NCBI RefSeq assembly: GCF_900103475.1
Contig: NZ_FNHG01000013.1
Location: 23,893-87,892 of the forward strand
From: Maricaulis salignorans
Lineage (GTDB): Bacteria; Pseudomonadota; Alphaproteobacteria; Caulobacterales; Maricaulaceae
Length of the DNA stretch: 64,000 nt
Direction: 5' to 3'
A model generated the notes under the pieces. That model did not search any database and was not told where the DNA came from. It worked only from the letters and a program-made list of their open reading frames with translations. Shown here piece after piece: positions 25,946 through 35,164 of the stretch; position 1 is the stretch's first letter, and each line of letters begins with the position of its first letter. Made by a program: the position numbers and the translations under genes.

Positions 25946-26518
25946 TCAGGCCGCGCTCGCCAATTGCCCGCGAAAACGCACCACTTCCCAGCGCAGGCCT
26001 GCAGCGGCCAATAGATAGAGGCCCGCGACCACAAACGGAATGGCTGTCAGCCGCAGGTCAGGGAAAGCGATCCAGATCGCCGTCACGGCCGCGACGCGGA
26101 CCAGGGCATGAACCAGGCTGACCCGGCTGGCATAGGACCAGCCGATAATCGGCCAGTGCAGGCTCATCCCGATAGCCAGGCTGAGCGGCGCCGCCTCCGG
26201 AAAGCCGCCGATCAGCAGGAAGTGGATCGGCCAGAGCAGATTGATGGCAATGATCGCCGCCGTGGTGATGCCCGAGAGCGGCGATTTCGCCTTCATGAAG
26301 GGAGAACGCAATATCCCCTGCAACAGGATGCCGAGCGGGAAGATCACACCCGACCCCGCCGCCGCGGCGAAGGCCCAGTCGGGCGCTTCCAGAAAGAATC
26401 CGGCAATGCCGCCAGCGGTCCAGCAGATCGCGCCGGCGACCGGCAGGGAGATACCGCCGCCCGCGGCGACGCAGAAGCGTTTGCGCTCGTGATCAATCGT
26501 CTGTTTCAGATCGGTCAT
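25946..26518 (-). CDS. Uncharacterised integral membrane protein
   Basis: 190 residues with six predicted membrane helices, beginning with a short basic cytoplasmic N-terminus (MTDLKQTIDHERKRF). Helices include AFAAAAGSGVIFPLGILLQG and AAIIAINLLWPIHFLLIGGF. No family motif was recognised with confidence. It lies 40 bases upstream of and in line with the DesK-type kinase, so it may be the sensor's accessory or its regulated product. That role is inferred from position only. Confidence 0.7.
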   Translation of the reverse strand: MTDLKQTIDHERKRFCVAAGGGISLPVAGAICWTAGGIAGFFLEAPDWAFAAAAGSGVIFPLGILLQGILRSPFMKAKSPLSGITTAAIIAINLLWPIHFLLIGGFPEAAPLSLAIGMSLHWPIIGWSYASRVSLVHALVRVAAVTAIWIAFPDLRLTAIPFVVAGLYLLAAAGLRWEVVRFRGQLASAA

Positions 26519-26737
26519 GGTGAGGTGGGTTCCTGTCCTGTTTGTGACCTCACCTTGCCGCGCAGGGCCGCCGGCCGGCAGACACAGGCGTCACCCATCG
26601 TCCGTGACAGCTGTCATACCCGCCCGGCTGCGTCGCCCCTCGACCTCACGGATAATTAACATCCGCTCACATTGTGCCCATGCCTGCGCCCGCTATAGTC
26701 CGCGCCAACAATCACCGCTATTTTGGGGGAGGCTTCC

Positions 26738-28420
26738 ATGAAGTTTCTGGCACCAGCATTGGCCTGTCTCGCGCTTGTCGCCTGCGGCCCGACCGAGACG
26801 ACGATCGACAGCGCCATCGAAGCGCCCGCCGATTTCATGCCGAATATCCTCACCGGGAACATCGAAGCGCATATCCGCTTCCTTGCCTCGGACTATCTGC
26901 AGGGTCGCGATGTCGGCACTGACGGGTATGAAATTGCCGCCAATTATGTCGCGGCCCAGATGCAGTTGCTGGGTCTGGACCCGGCTGGCGATAATGGCGG
27001 CTATTTCGCCCAGGTTCCGCTTCAGGATGTGCGCGCCGACCTGGAATTCGCCGCCTTGACGATCGACGGTGTCGAGGCCGAAATCGGGCGTCAGGCCCTG
27101 GTCAGCACCAATCCCAGCGTGCTGGAGTCAGAGGTCACGGCCCCATTGGTCTTCGTCGGTTATGGCGTCTCGGCCGCCAATCGCGACCATGACGACTATG
27201 CTGACATCGATGCGGCCGGCAAGATCGTCGTCGTGATGAGCGGCGTGCCCGATGGATTCCCGACCGAAGAACGGGCGCATCACATCTCCGGCCGGACCAA
27301 GCTTGAGGTCGCCGCAGCTCATGGCGCCGTCGGGATGATCTCGCTGACCGAGTGGACCGAGGAACAAGTCGCCGGCTTCGCCGAGAATTATTTCACCCTG
27401 CCCGCCGTCCAGCTGACCGCCGCCACCGGCCCGTCGGGCTATGACACGGTCACGGTCAGTGCCAGTGTCACCGCGGATCTCGGTGCCAGCCTGTTTGACG
27501 GAGCGCCGATGAGCCTGGCGGACGTTGAGGCGGCGATGTCTGCCGAGGACGGCGCCAGCTTCCCCACTTTCGACCTGCCGCACACAGCGACGATGCGCCA
27601 GCGCACGCATTCCGAACCGTTCACCGCTCCCAATGTCGTCGGCATGCTGCGCGGCAGCGACCCGGCGCTGGCCGATGAAATCGTCGTGCTGACGGCGCAC
27701 CTCGATCATATCGGCTCCATCCATGACGATATGCGGGGCCGCGGCGCCTGCCGCTCAAACGATGATGCCGACCCGATCTGCAATGGCGCTGTCGACAATG
27801 CCTCCGGTGTCTCGATCATGCTGGAAACAGCGCGGGCCTTCATCGCCCAGGGCACGCCGCGCCGTTCCGTGCTCTTCGTGGCGCTGGCCGGTGAGGAAAA
27901 GGGCCTGCTTGGCTCGGAGCATTTTGCCAGAAACCCGACGGTTCCGGCAGACGCCATGGTCGCCAATGTCAATCTCGACATGCCGGTGATCGTGTATGAA
28001 TTCGATGATGTCATCGCCTTCGGTGCCGATCATTCCAATCTCGGTCCGATCGCCGCACGAGCGGCGGCGCGGATGGATATTGCCGTCAGCCCCGATCCAA
28101 TCCCGCAACAATCGCTCTTCGTGCGCTCGGACCATTATAATTTCGTGCGCGTGGGCGTGCCATCGCTCTTCCTGATGACCGGCTTCTCCTCGCCGGATCC
28201 ACGCTGGGATGAGGGCGAAGGCTTTATGGGGTTCCTCAACACCCACTATCACCGCCAGACCGATGAGCTTGATGGTGAACTGGAAGTCCTGTTCGAACAG
28301 GGCGCCAAATTCGCCAATATCAACTACATTATCGCCCGCGAAATCGCTGATAGCGATGAGGCTCCGGCCTGGAATGAAGACAGTTTCTTCGGCAATCTCT
28401 ACGGTCACCCCGCCGAGTAA
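26738..28420 (+). CDS. Secreted M28-family metallopeptidase, lipoprotein, with PA-like insert
   Basis: About 560 residues. The start ATG follows GGGGGAGG. The N-terminus is a lipoprotein signal (MKFLAPALACLALVACGP; lipobox LVAC). A PA-type domain occupies about 110-240 (APLVFVGYGVSAANRDHDDY). The zinc peptidase ligands are His in VVLTAHLDHIG, Asp in NGAVDNASG, catalytic and metal Glu in VALAGEEKGLLGSEHF, Asp in NVNLDMPVIV and His in NTHYHRQTDE. M28 enzymes are aminopeptidases or carboxypeptidases in peptide scavenging. A strong terminator follows. Confidence 0.93.
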   Translation: MKFLAPALACLALVACGPTETTIDSAIEAPADFMPNILTGNIEAHIRFLASDYLQGRDVGTDGYEIAANYVAAQMQLLGLDPAGDNGGYFAQVPLQDVRADLEFAALTIDGVEAEIGRQALVSTNPSVLESEVTAPLVFVGYGVSAANRDHDDYADIDAAGKIVVVMSGVPDGFPTEERAHHISGRTKLEVAAAHGAVGMISLTEWTEEQVAGFAENYFTLPAVQLTAATGPSGYDTVTVSASVTADLGASLFDGAPMSLADVEAAMSAEDGASFPTFDLPHTATMRQRTHSEPFTAPNVVGMLRGSDPALADEIVVLTAHLDHIGSIHDDMRGRGACRSNDDADPICNGAVDNASGVSIMLETARAFIAQGTPRRSVLFVALAGEEKGLLGSEHFARNPTVPADAMVANVNLDMPVIVYEFDDVIAFGADHSNLGPIAARAAARMDIAVSPDPIPQQSLFVRSDHYNFVRVGVPSLFLMTGFSSPDPRWDEGEGFMGFLNTHYHRQTDELDGELEVLFEQGAKFANINYIIAREIADSDEAPAWNEDSFFGNLYGHPAE

Positions 28421-28447
28421 GTCGTAAGAAAATACCACTAAATCAGG

Positions 28448-28476
28448 CGCGCGCCGTTCCAAACGGCGCGCGTTTT
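28448..28476 (+). terminator. Intrinsic terminator after the M28 peptidase
   Basis: An eleven-base perfect GC-rich stem (CGCGCGCCGTT with AACGGCGCGCG) around a three-base loop, followed by TTTT, 27 bases after the stop. Confidence 0.93.
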
Positions 28477-28508
28477 GGTTATAGGGAGGGATTCCGGAGG
28501 AACGCCCC

Positions 28509-29345
28509 TTGACCACTGCCTATGACAGCATTGCCGATTACGACGCCCCCTCGCCCCGCGATGGCCGCATCAAACTCCACGGCGCAGAGGGTTTCGAGGG
28601 CATGCGCAAGGCCGGACGGCTTGGAGCGCAAGTGCTCGACATGCTGGTCCCGCACGTCCAGGCCGGCGTCACGACAGAGCATCTCGACCGGCTGACGCGC
28701 GAATTTGTGCTCGATCACGGCGCCACGCCGGCGACCCTGCACTATCGCGGCTATCGCCACTCCCTGTGCACCTCGCTCAACCATGTCGTCTGTCACGGCA
28801 TTCCCGGTCCCAAACCGCTGCGTGATGACGACATTCTCAATATCGACGTCACCGTCATCGTCGATGGCTGGCATGGCGATACCAGCCGCATGTACACGGC
28901 CGGCCAGCCCAAGCGTAAGGCTGAGCGCCTGATCGACATCACCTATGAGGCGATGATGGCCGGCATTGAGGCCGTCAAACCGGGCGTTACACTGGGCACG
29001 ATCGGCGCCATCATCCAGGACTATGCCGAGGAGCGCCGCTGCTCGGTGGTGCGCGATTTCTGCGGCCATGGCCTCGGCCAGCTCTTCCATGACAGTCCCA
29101 ATGTGCTGCATTTCGGTACCCGCGGCGAAGGCCCGGTGCTCAAGGAAGGCATGTTCTTCACCATCGAGCCGATGCTCAATCTCGGCCGGCCCGATGTGAA
29201 AGTCCTCAATGATGGCTGGACCGCCGTGACGCGCGACAAATCGCTCTCGGCCCAGTTCGAGCATTCCATCGGTGTCACCGCCGACGGGCATGAGATTTTC
29301 ACCCAATCGCCCAAGGGCCTCGACAAGCCCCCCTACAACATCTGA
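28509..29345 (+). CDS. map: Type I methionine aminopeptidase
   Basis: 278 residues. It removes the initiator Met from nascent proteins. Metal ligands are visible: Asp in ILNIDVTVIVDGWHGDTSRM (two Asp), His in CGHGLGQLFHDSP, Glu in FTIEPMLN and Glu in AQFEHSIGV. LNHVVCHGIPG carries the substrate-site His. The start is TTG with GGAGG eight bases upstream, which is unusual for a housekeeping gene. It is followed after four bases by radC, so the two share a transcript. Confidence 0.95.
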   Translation: MTTAYDSIADYDAPSPRDGRIKLHGAEGFEGMRKAGRLGAQVLDMLVPHVQAGVTTEHLDRLTREFVLDHGATPATLHYRGYRHSLCTSLNHVVCHGIPGPKPLRDDDILNIDVTVIVDGWHGDTSRMYTAGQPKRKAERLIDITYEAMMAGIEAVKPGVTLGTIGAIIQDYAEERRCSVVRDFCGHGLGQLFHDSPNVLHFGTRGEGPVLKEGMFFTIEPMLNLGRPDVKVLNDGWTAVTRDKSLSAQFEHSIGVTADGHEIFTQSPKGLDKPPYNI

Positions 29346-29349
29346 CGCC

Positions 29350-30030
29350 ATGGCCTCACCCGCGCAAAACGATGGTCACCGCGAGCGTTTGCGCCAGAAA
29401 CTAACCTTGGCGGGTGGGGATGCCCTGCACGACTATGAGCTGCTTGAGCTTTATCTCTTCCGCTCCATCCCGCGCCGCGATGTCAAACCCATCGCCAAGG
29501 CGCTGATCGCCCGCTTCGGCGATCTCGGCGGTGTCGCCGCCGCGCCGGTCGAACAGCTGGTCACCATCGACGGCATCTCGGAACGCTGCGCCGCCGAGCT
29601 CAAGCTGATCCAGGCCCTATCCGCCCGCCTGGCCCGCGAACAGGTGATCGGCCGCCCCGTCATCGCCTCCTGGGCCGCCCTGGTCGCCTATTGCCGCACG
29701 GCGATGCAACACGCCACCACCGAGCAATTCCGCGTCCTCTTCCTGGATCGCAAGAACAAGGTGATCGGCGATGAAGTGCTCGGCACGGGTACGATTGACC
29801 ACGCCCCGGTCTATCCGCGCGAAGTCGTCAAGCGGGCGCTGGCCAATGAGGCTTCGGCCATCATCCTGGTCCACAACCACCCCTCGGGCGATGCGACACC
29901 CAGCCAGGCCGATATCGAGATGACGCGCACCTTGATCGAGGTCTGCAAACCCTTCGAAATCGTCGTCCACGACCATCTCGTGATCGGGCGCGAGAATACG
30001 GCCAGTTTCAAGACACTCGGTCTGATGTGA
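29350..30030 (+). CDS. radC: RadC family protein (JAB/MPN domain)
   Basis: 226 residues. An N-terminal helix-hairpin-helix-like part (residues 10-90) precedes the JAMM domain with VHNHPSGDATPSQADIEMTR, containing HxH and Asp metal ligands, and a catalytic Glu upstream in LGTGTIDH/VIGDEVL. The family was linked to DNA repair by name, but its biochemical role is not settled. It lies four bases after map, an arrangement I recall in other alphaproteobacteria. Confidence 0.95.
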   Translation: MASPAQNDGHRERLRQKLTLAGGDALHDYELLELYLFRSIPRRDVKPIAKALIARFGDLGGVAAAPVEQLVTIDGISERCAAELKLIQALSARLAREQVIGRPVIASWAALVAYCRTAMQHATTEQFRVLFLDRKNKVIGDEVLGTGTIDHAPVYPREVVKRALANEASAIILVHNHPSGDATPSQADIEMTRTLIEVCKPFEIVVHDHLVIGRENTASFKTLGLM

Positions 30031-30108
30031 AAGCGCTGGCCTTGGCGCGTCAATCGCCTAGGCTGACCCCATGGTGATCTCGCTTTTGATCTATGGGGAC
30101 CCGCGCCG

Positions 30109-31866
30109 ATGACACGACTGATCGCCCTTCTCCTCCTCCTGTTGGCCCTCAGCTGGGGCCTGTCCCTGCGGGCACCGGCGGCGGCGCGGCACCAGGTTTT
30201 CCAGGGCGGCTCGATCATCACCATGGCCGGTGAGGCCAATGCCGAGGCGGTCTATGTTGTCGATGGAGTGATCGCCGCAATCGGCAGCCGGGCGGAGATT
30301 GATGCGCTGGCGCCGTGGAATGCACGCCGCATCAATCTGCGCGGCGGGGCCCTGCTGCCCGGACTGATCGAGCCCCACACCCATCCGCTCGCCTCTGCCC
30401 TGCTGGGTGCCGCGACTGATGTCAGCGGTGTGACCCATTCCAGCCGCGATGAATTGATGGCGACCCTGCGCGCCGCAGCATCCAAGCGCGGACTGACGCC
30501 GTGGATTGTCGCCTTCGGCTGGGATCCGGCCATGCTTGATCCGCTGCCACCACCGAGCCTGGCCGAACTCGATGCCCTGGCCCCCGAGCGGCCGATGATC
30601 ATCCTGACCCAGATGATGCATGAGGCCTTCGCCAATTCCGCCGCCCTGGAGGCTGCCGGCATCACGCCATCCACGCCCGACCCGGACCATGGCGCCTTTG
30701 AGCGCGACGCAGAGGGCGCGCTGACTGGACGCCTGATCGAGATCGAGGCGATTGGCCATGTCATGGCCGCCATGCCGGAAGCCTCCGACGCTGCGCTGAG
30801 CCTGCTCCTCAGCCTGCAATATGATCGCTATGCCCGCGCCGGTTACACTACAATCGGCGCGGCCAGCCTGGTCGGCCGGGCCCGCGACCCGATTGCGCTG
30901 GTCCATGGCGTGGCCAGCGATGCGCGCGCCAGCCTCAACACCGTGCTCTACACGGCACCGGACCGCTATGACGCAGCCGCGGCGCTATGGGGCGAGGATG
31001 ATGCCGCCACGACCACGCTCGCGGGCATCAAGATCTGGATGGATGGCTCGCCCTTTATCGGCGGCGCAGCCCTGGCCGAGCCCTATGCGCGTTCGCCCTT
31101 CACCCGCGATGTGCTCGGCCTCGCGCCCGGCTGGAGCGGCGCCGTCAATTACACCCCTGCAGCCGTCAATGCCCGGGTGCTCGACGCCCAGCGCGGCGGT
31201 TATCAGATTGCCATCCACGCCCAGGGCGAACCGGCCATCGAGAGGGCGCTCGACGCGATCGAAGCGGCCCAGACGGCAGTCCCCAATGCCGCCCTGCATC
31301 ACCGGCTGGAACATCTCGCCCTGGTCACGCCGGCCCAGATCGAGCGCGCGGCGCGGCTCGGCGTCAGCCTTGGCTTCTTCGTCGATCATATCTGGTATTA
31401 CGGCCATATCCTGCCCGATCTCGTCGGCGAGGCGCGCACGGCGCGCTATATGCCGGTCGGCCAGGCGATGGCGAGCGGCGCCGTTGTCACCCTGCATGGC
31501 GATCATCCGGCCACCCCGGTCGATCCGATGCGCACCCTGGCGACCGCGATTGAACGCCGCGCCCGCACCGGCGATGCACTGATCGCCGCAGACCAGACCA
31601 TCACCAACCGGCAGGCGCTGGAAGCGATGACAATCCAGGCCGCGCGCCAGCTTGGCCTTGAGGACGAGATCGGCACAATCGAAGTCGGCAAGCGTGCCGA
31701 TTTCACCTGGCTCGACCGCGACCCGCTGGACCTGACAGCGCAGGCGATGCGCGAGCTGCAGGTGCGCGGCACCTGGATTGCCGGCCGGCCGGTCGACACC
31801 CGCACCATCAGCCTCAAAAATGCCTCCCTGACGCTGGACGCCATCGGATCCAGCCTCGCTCACTGA
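30109..31866 (+). CDS. Secreted amidohydrolase family protein (YtcJ-like)
   Basis: 585 residues. An N-terminal hydrophobic segment (LIALLLLLLALSWGLSLRAPA) serves as signal or anchor. The amidohydrolase beta-barrel starts VFQGGSIITMAG, the first metal motif is LIEPHTHPLA, later metal residues are IAIHAQGEPA, LHHRLEHLA and TLHGDHPATPVDP, and the C-terminal IGTIEVGKRADFTWLDRDPL is the returning sandwich domain. It matches the YtcJ/AepA-type subgroup of unknown substrates. It is likely periplasmic. Nothing nearby indicates the substrate. Confidence 0.88.
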   Translation: MTRLIALLLLLLALSWGLSLRAPAAARHQVFQGGSIITMAGEANAEAVYVVDGVIAAIGSRAEIDALAPWNARRINLRGGALLPGLIEPHTHPLASALLGAATDVSGVTHSSRDELMATLRAAASKRGLTPWIVAFGWDPAMLDPLPPPSLAELDALAPERPMIILTQMMHEAFANSAALEAAGITPSTPDPDHGAFERDAEGALTGRLIEIEAIGHVMAAMPEASDAALSLLLSLQYDRYARAGYTTIGAASLVGRARDPIALVHGVASDARASLNTVLYTAPDRYDAAAALWGEDDAATTTLAGIKIWMDGSPFIGGAALAEPYARSPFTRDVLGLAPGWSGAVNYTPAAVNARVLDAQRGGYQIAIHAQGEPAIERALDAIEAAQTAVPNAALHHRLEHLALVTPAQIERAARLGVSLGFFVDHIWYYGHILPDLVGEARTARYMPVGQAMASGAVVTLHGDHPATPVDPMRTLATAIERRARTGDALIAADQTITNRQALEAMTIQAARQLGLEDEIGTIEVGKRADFTWLDRDPLDLTAQAMRELQVRGTWIAGRPVDTRTISLKNASLTLDAIGSSLAH

Positions 31867-31906
31867 CATCCCAGTCCTGACACCCCTGCCCTTCGGAGCC
31901 CGCCTC

Positions 31907-33124
31907 ATGCACCACGATTATGTCACCCATCTGGAATGCTCCGAGACCGGCAAACACTATCCCAAGGACGAGCCGCACAATCTCTCCGAGGCCGGCAAGC
32001 CGCTGCTGGTGCGCTATGACCTGGCCAAGGCGAAGGGCGTGATTGATCGCGGTGCTATCTCGGCCCGCGGCGGCGGTTTCTGGAAATGGCGCGAGCTTCT
32101 GCCCGTCGCCGATGACAAGGATGTCTGCCGCCTCGGCGAGATCGACACCCCATTGATTGATGTCCCCGCTACGGCGAAAGCATCGGGCGCCACCGGGCGT
32201 GTGCGCGTCAAGGATGAGGGCCGTTTGCCGACGGGCAGTTTCAAGGCCCGCGGCCTCGCGCTCGCCGTTGCCATGGCCCATCATTTCGGCATCAAGCGCC
32301 TCGCCATGCCGACCAATGGCAATGCCGGCGCTGCGATGTCGGCCTATGCTAGCCGCCTGGGGATGGAGAGCTATGTCTTCGCGCCCGACGATACGCCGGA
32401 AGTCAATATCCGCGAGATGGCGCTGCAGGGTGCGCATGTGTTTCGCGTCAACGGCTTCATCCATCATTGCGGCGCCCTGGTCGCCGCCGGCAAGGACAAG
32501 ATGGGCTGGTTTGACCTCTCGACCCTGAAGGAGCCCTACCGGATCGAGGGCAAGAAAACGATGGGCCTCGAGCTCGCCCACCAGCTCGGCTGGCGCATGC
32601 CCGACGCGATCTTCTATCCCACCGGCGGCGGCACCGGCCTGATCGGCATGTGGAAAGCCTTCGACGAGATGGAACGCTTGGGCTGGATCGGCAAACGCCG
32701 CCCGAAAATGATCGCCGTCCAGGCCGAGGGCTGCGCCCCCATCGTGCGCGCCTGGGACAAGGGCGAACGCCATGCCGAGGAATGGCTCGACGCCACCACC
32801 GCCGCCATGGGCATCCGGGTCCCCAAGGCGATCGGCGATTTCCTGATCATTGATGCCTGCAAGGAGAGCGAAGGCTTCGCCATCGCCGTCTCCGAGGCCT
32901 CTATCGAAGCTGCCCGGGTGCGCTGCGCCCGCGAGGACGGCCTCCTGCTCTGCCCGGAAGGCGCCGCGACCCTGGCCGCGATGGAAAAGGCGATGAATGA
33001 CGGGCTGATCGAGCGCGATGCCGAATGCGTGCTGTTCAATTGCGGCTCGGGTTTGAAGTATGCGATGCCGGATGGGTCGCGGGTGCTGGATCGGAATGCT
33101 GAAGTGGATTGGGGGGCGATGTGA
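31907..33124 (+). CDS. thrC: Threonine synthase
   Basis: 405 residues, PLP fold type II. The PLP lysine lies in RLPTGSFKARGLALAVAMA (about residue 114), the phosphate-binding loop is FYPTGGGTGLIGMWKAF, and an N-terminal zinc-finger-like lead (HLECSETGKHY) is typical of the longer threonine synthases. It converts O-phosphohomoserine to threonine. The last 89 bases overlap, on the opposite strand, the end of an exported protein gene. No other threonine gene is adjacent. Confidence 0.92.
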   Translation: MHHDYVTHLECSETGKHYPKDEPHNLSEAGKPLLVRYDLAKAKGVIDRGAISARGGGFWKWRELLPVADDKDVCRLGEIDTPLIDVPATAKASGATGRVRVKDEGRLPTGSFKARGLALAVAMAHHFGIKRLAMPTNGNAGAAMSAYASRLGMESYVFAPDDTPEVNIREMALQGAHVFRVNGFIHHCGALVAAGKDKMGWFDLSTLKEPYRIEGKKTMGLELAHQLGWRMPDAIFYPTGGGTGLIGMWKAFDEMERLGWIGKRRPKMIAVQAEGCAPIVRAWDKGERHAEEWLDATTAAMGIRVPKAIGDFLIIDACKESEGFAIAVSEASIEAARVRCAREDGLLLCPEGAATLAAMEKAMNDGLIERDAECVLFNCGSGLKYAMPDGSRVLDRNAEVDWGAM

Positions 33125-33968
33125 TGTAGGAATCATCTGCCGCGCACAGATAATCGCGGGGCGGAGCGCCGCCAGCAAAGCGATTTGCCCAGGTCAGGGT
33201 TTCCGAAACTTGGCCCAGGTATTCGAAGCGAATCCGATCAGCCGACACATCGGCAAATCGGATGCAAAACCCCCAGAAGTCCAGCGCCTCTCCGAACAAT
33301 GCGTGTTCAACGACAAGCTCCACTCCATCGTCGCCACGGGGATGCTCGCCTTCAAAATAATTCATGGTGAGAAGCAGTGCTGGTCCAGGAGTGATACTAT
33401 CCCGGCTGGCATCGATGGCGTTGAGTTCGAACCGGACCCGGCCAAGCTCTTCACCCGACGATATGCGATAGGGGATTGGTACGGCCAAGGCTTGCGGGCC
33501 GAAGCCTGAATAGGTAAGCGATGAGCGAATAGCGAGCGTCGAAGCGCGCTCCAAAGCGAAGTCGAACGCACCGTCTTGATCGGCGTCGATCAGACAGGTC
33601 GCATCCGGCAAGCGTGAGCGCAGCTGTCCAAGTGCCACTCTACCGCAGTACACAATCCCGGGAATGTCTGGCGCTTCGCTCTGGTAGAGCAATCGCCCGG
33701 CGTGAGCGAGGCCCTGTCCGTCTGCTGTCTCGACTTCACTTCCCAGCTCGACATAGGAAGCATAGCGAGCGGACACAACAAGTATCGGGTCTCCCAACGC
33801 TGCGCTGGCGATGCCCGCGGAGACAGACACATTTTTGTCGACCAGCTGCGTCCACACTTCGACCCGGCGCAATTCGAGCCAATCGTCACTGGCGTACGCA
33901 GGCGAACACCATATCGCCAGCGCGACGCAAGCGTTCAAGATGGAAATGATTGCCGAAACCCGTAGCAT
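33036..33968 (-). CDS. Hypothetical exported protein
   Basis: 310 residues with a signal peptide (about 1-26, ...AIWCSPAYA). No known domain was recognised. Four to five cysteines (VYCGRVALG, DATCLIDADQDGAFDF, GFCIRFAD, RDYLCAADD) suggest disulfides, and the DADQDGAFDF stretch resembles a calcium-loop of dockerin/EF-hand type. The tail (SPPNPLQHSDPAPATHPASH) is low complexity and is the part antisense to thrC. Base composition is lower in GC than the neighbours, and the next 1.5 kb is repeat-rich, so it may be acquired. The far end of the frame could be shorter in life. Confidence 0.6.
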   Translation of the reverse strand: MLRVSAIISILNACVALAIWCSPAYASDDWLELRRVEVWTQLVDKNVSVSAGIASAALGDPILVVSARYASYVELGSEVETADGQGLAHAGRLLYQSEAPDIPGIVYCGRVALGQLRSRLPDATCLIDADQDGAFDFALERASTLAIRSSLTYSGFGPQALAVPIPYRISSGEELGRVRFELNAIDASRDSITPGPALLLTMNYFEGEHPRGDDGVELVVEHALFGEALDFWGFCIRFADVSADRIRFEYLGQVSETLTWANRFAGGAPPRDYLCAADDSYITSPPNPLQHSDPAPATHPASHTSNPSRN

Positions 33969-34087
33969 GCGCTGTCCTCAAGACCTTTCGCAACGCAACC
34001 TTCGGGGTATACAGCGTGTTTGGCAAGTGGATTGCCGCTGGAGCAGCATCGGGATGTGAATCTGCGGGCAAGGTCGAGCCCCACCTT

Positions 34088-34107
34088 CCCTCTCCGCGAG
34101 GAGAGGG
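34088..34107. repeat. Isolated hairpin repeat CCCTCTCC-GCGA-GGAGAGGG
   Basis: A perfect eight-base stem with GCGA loop followed by TGCCCGAAGGGCGGGTGAGG, a composition common in mobile intergenic repeats. It lies ahead of the REP array. The rest of 33969-34186 has no gene that I can see. Confidence 0.5.
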
Positions 34108-34186
34108 TGCCCGAAGGGCGGGTGAGGCGGGCCATGTGCACGGTGCAGGGCTGCCACAACACCGCTTATCACCAACCTCGCTTCGG

Positions 34187-34572
34187 CACATGCCGGGCGC
34201 CGCCACCTGAAATCACCGGAAAACCTGAGTCCTCCCAGGGACGCGTACCAGAGGTACACGTCCCTCTTCCGCAGTACGGCGCCACGCCTGAAGAGGGACA
34301 GGTACCTCTGGTACCTGTCCCAGGGAAAACCCGGCTTCGGTGGATGACGGGCGCCGCCGCCTGAAACCGCCGGAAAACCGGAGTCCGCCCCGGGACGCGT
34401 ACCAGAGGTACACGTCCCTCATCCGCAATACCGCGCCTCACCTGAAGAGGGACTGGTACCTCTGGTACCTGTCCCAGGGAAAACCGGACTTCGGCACATG
34501 CCGCGCGCCGCCGCCTGAAACCGCCGGAAAACCTGAGTCCGCCCCGGGACGCGCACCAGAGGTACACGTCCC
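34187..34572. repeat. REP-like palindrome array, left of RAYT
   Basis: Two and a half composite units, each with a lead (TTCGGCACATGCC, then CGGAAAACC and GAGTCC), palindrome A, a spacer of about 30 bases ending CTGAAGA, and palindrome B. A copies are at 34238-34264, 34392-34418 and 34546-34572 (GGGACGCGTACC-AGA-GGTACACGTCCC form; the third has one change). B copies are at 34295-34321 (perfect 12-base arms GGGACAGGTACC around TCT) and 34449-34475. Alternating A and B hairpins look like a BIME. The array stops three bases short of the RAYT stop codon. Confidence 0.88.
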
Positions 34573-34575
34573 TCT

Positions 34576-35106
34576 TCATGCGTATGGATCAATCGCGTGT
34601 AGATAACCCCGCCAGTCAGGGATGCGCGACAACATCGGCTCTACCCTGACCAGGGCATCGCTCTGACCGGCGAGATGCGCATGCACGCTCGACCATGGCC
34701 AGTCCTGCGCATGCGCGACCAGCCCGGCCCGAACCGGATTGAACTCGATATATCGGCAAACGGAATGAAGCCGCGTCTCATCCATCGGTGATGATTTGAA
34801 CCGGCCTTGCCAGAGAATTCCGGCGCCGGCTCCAGTGGTGTTGAAATAGTGCGTATAGAGACGGTGTGCCCACGAAAGAGCCCGCGACAGGCCCGCCGGA
34901 TCGTCCGGCACCAACACCAGATGGACGTGATTGGGCATCAGGCAATAAGCCCAACATCGCACCCGTTCGCGCTTGCAGGATTCCGTCAGCAGCTTGAGGT
35001 ATTGCGCATAATCGCCGTCGCTGAAGAAAACCTGCTGGCGTCGATTGCCCCGCTGCGTGACATGATGGGGTGCGCCGGGATGAATGATGCGGGCGGAGCG
35101 GGGCAT
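34576..35106 (-). CDS. REP-associated tyrosine transposase (RAYT, Y1/TnpA_REP family)
   Basis: 176 residues. The N-terminus PGAPHHVTQRGNRRQQVFFSD and the HUH motif YCLMPNHVHLVLVPDD are the hallmark of the Y1 single-strand transposase family. The catalytic Tyr is probably in the HRLYTHYFN helix, followed by WQGRFKSSPMDE and RYIEFNPVRAGLV, which are RAYT-specific. The gene is flanked on both sides by REP-like palindromes (8 good copies). No TnpB and no IS ends were seen. RAYTs are thought to move or maintain REP elements rather than themselves, and are usually single copy. Confidence 0.93.
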   Translation of the reverse strand: MPRSARIIHPGAPHHVTQRGNRRQQVFFSDGDYAQYLKLLTESCKRERVRCWAYCLMPNHVHLVLVPDDPAGLSRALSWAHRLYTHYFNTTGAGAGILWQGRFKSSPMDETRLHSVCRYIEFNPVRAGLVAHAQDWPWSSVHAHLAGQSDALVRVEPMLSRIPDWRGYLHAIDPYA

Positions 35107-35164
35107 AACGCAATTATAACGTGCATGCTTTCTTGTCGCAATATCTTATCCGAAAGCGGGGAGA

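Noticed and set aside
34576..35106. IS200/IS605 insertion sequence
   Set aside because: Despite the shared HUH motif, no TnpB or IS ends are present, and the sequence has the RAYT-type WQGRFKSS and YIEFNPVRAGLV regions with flanking REPs.
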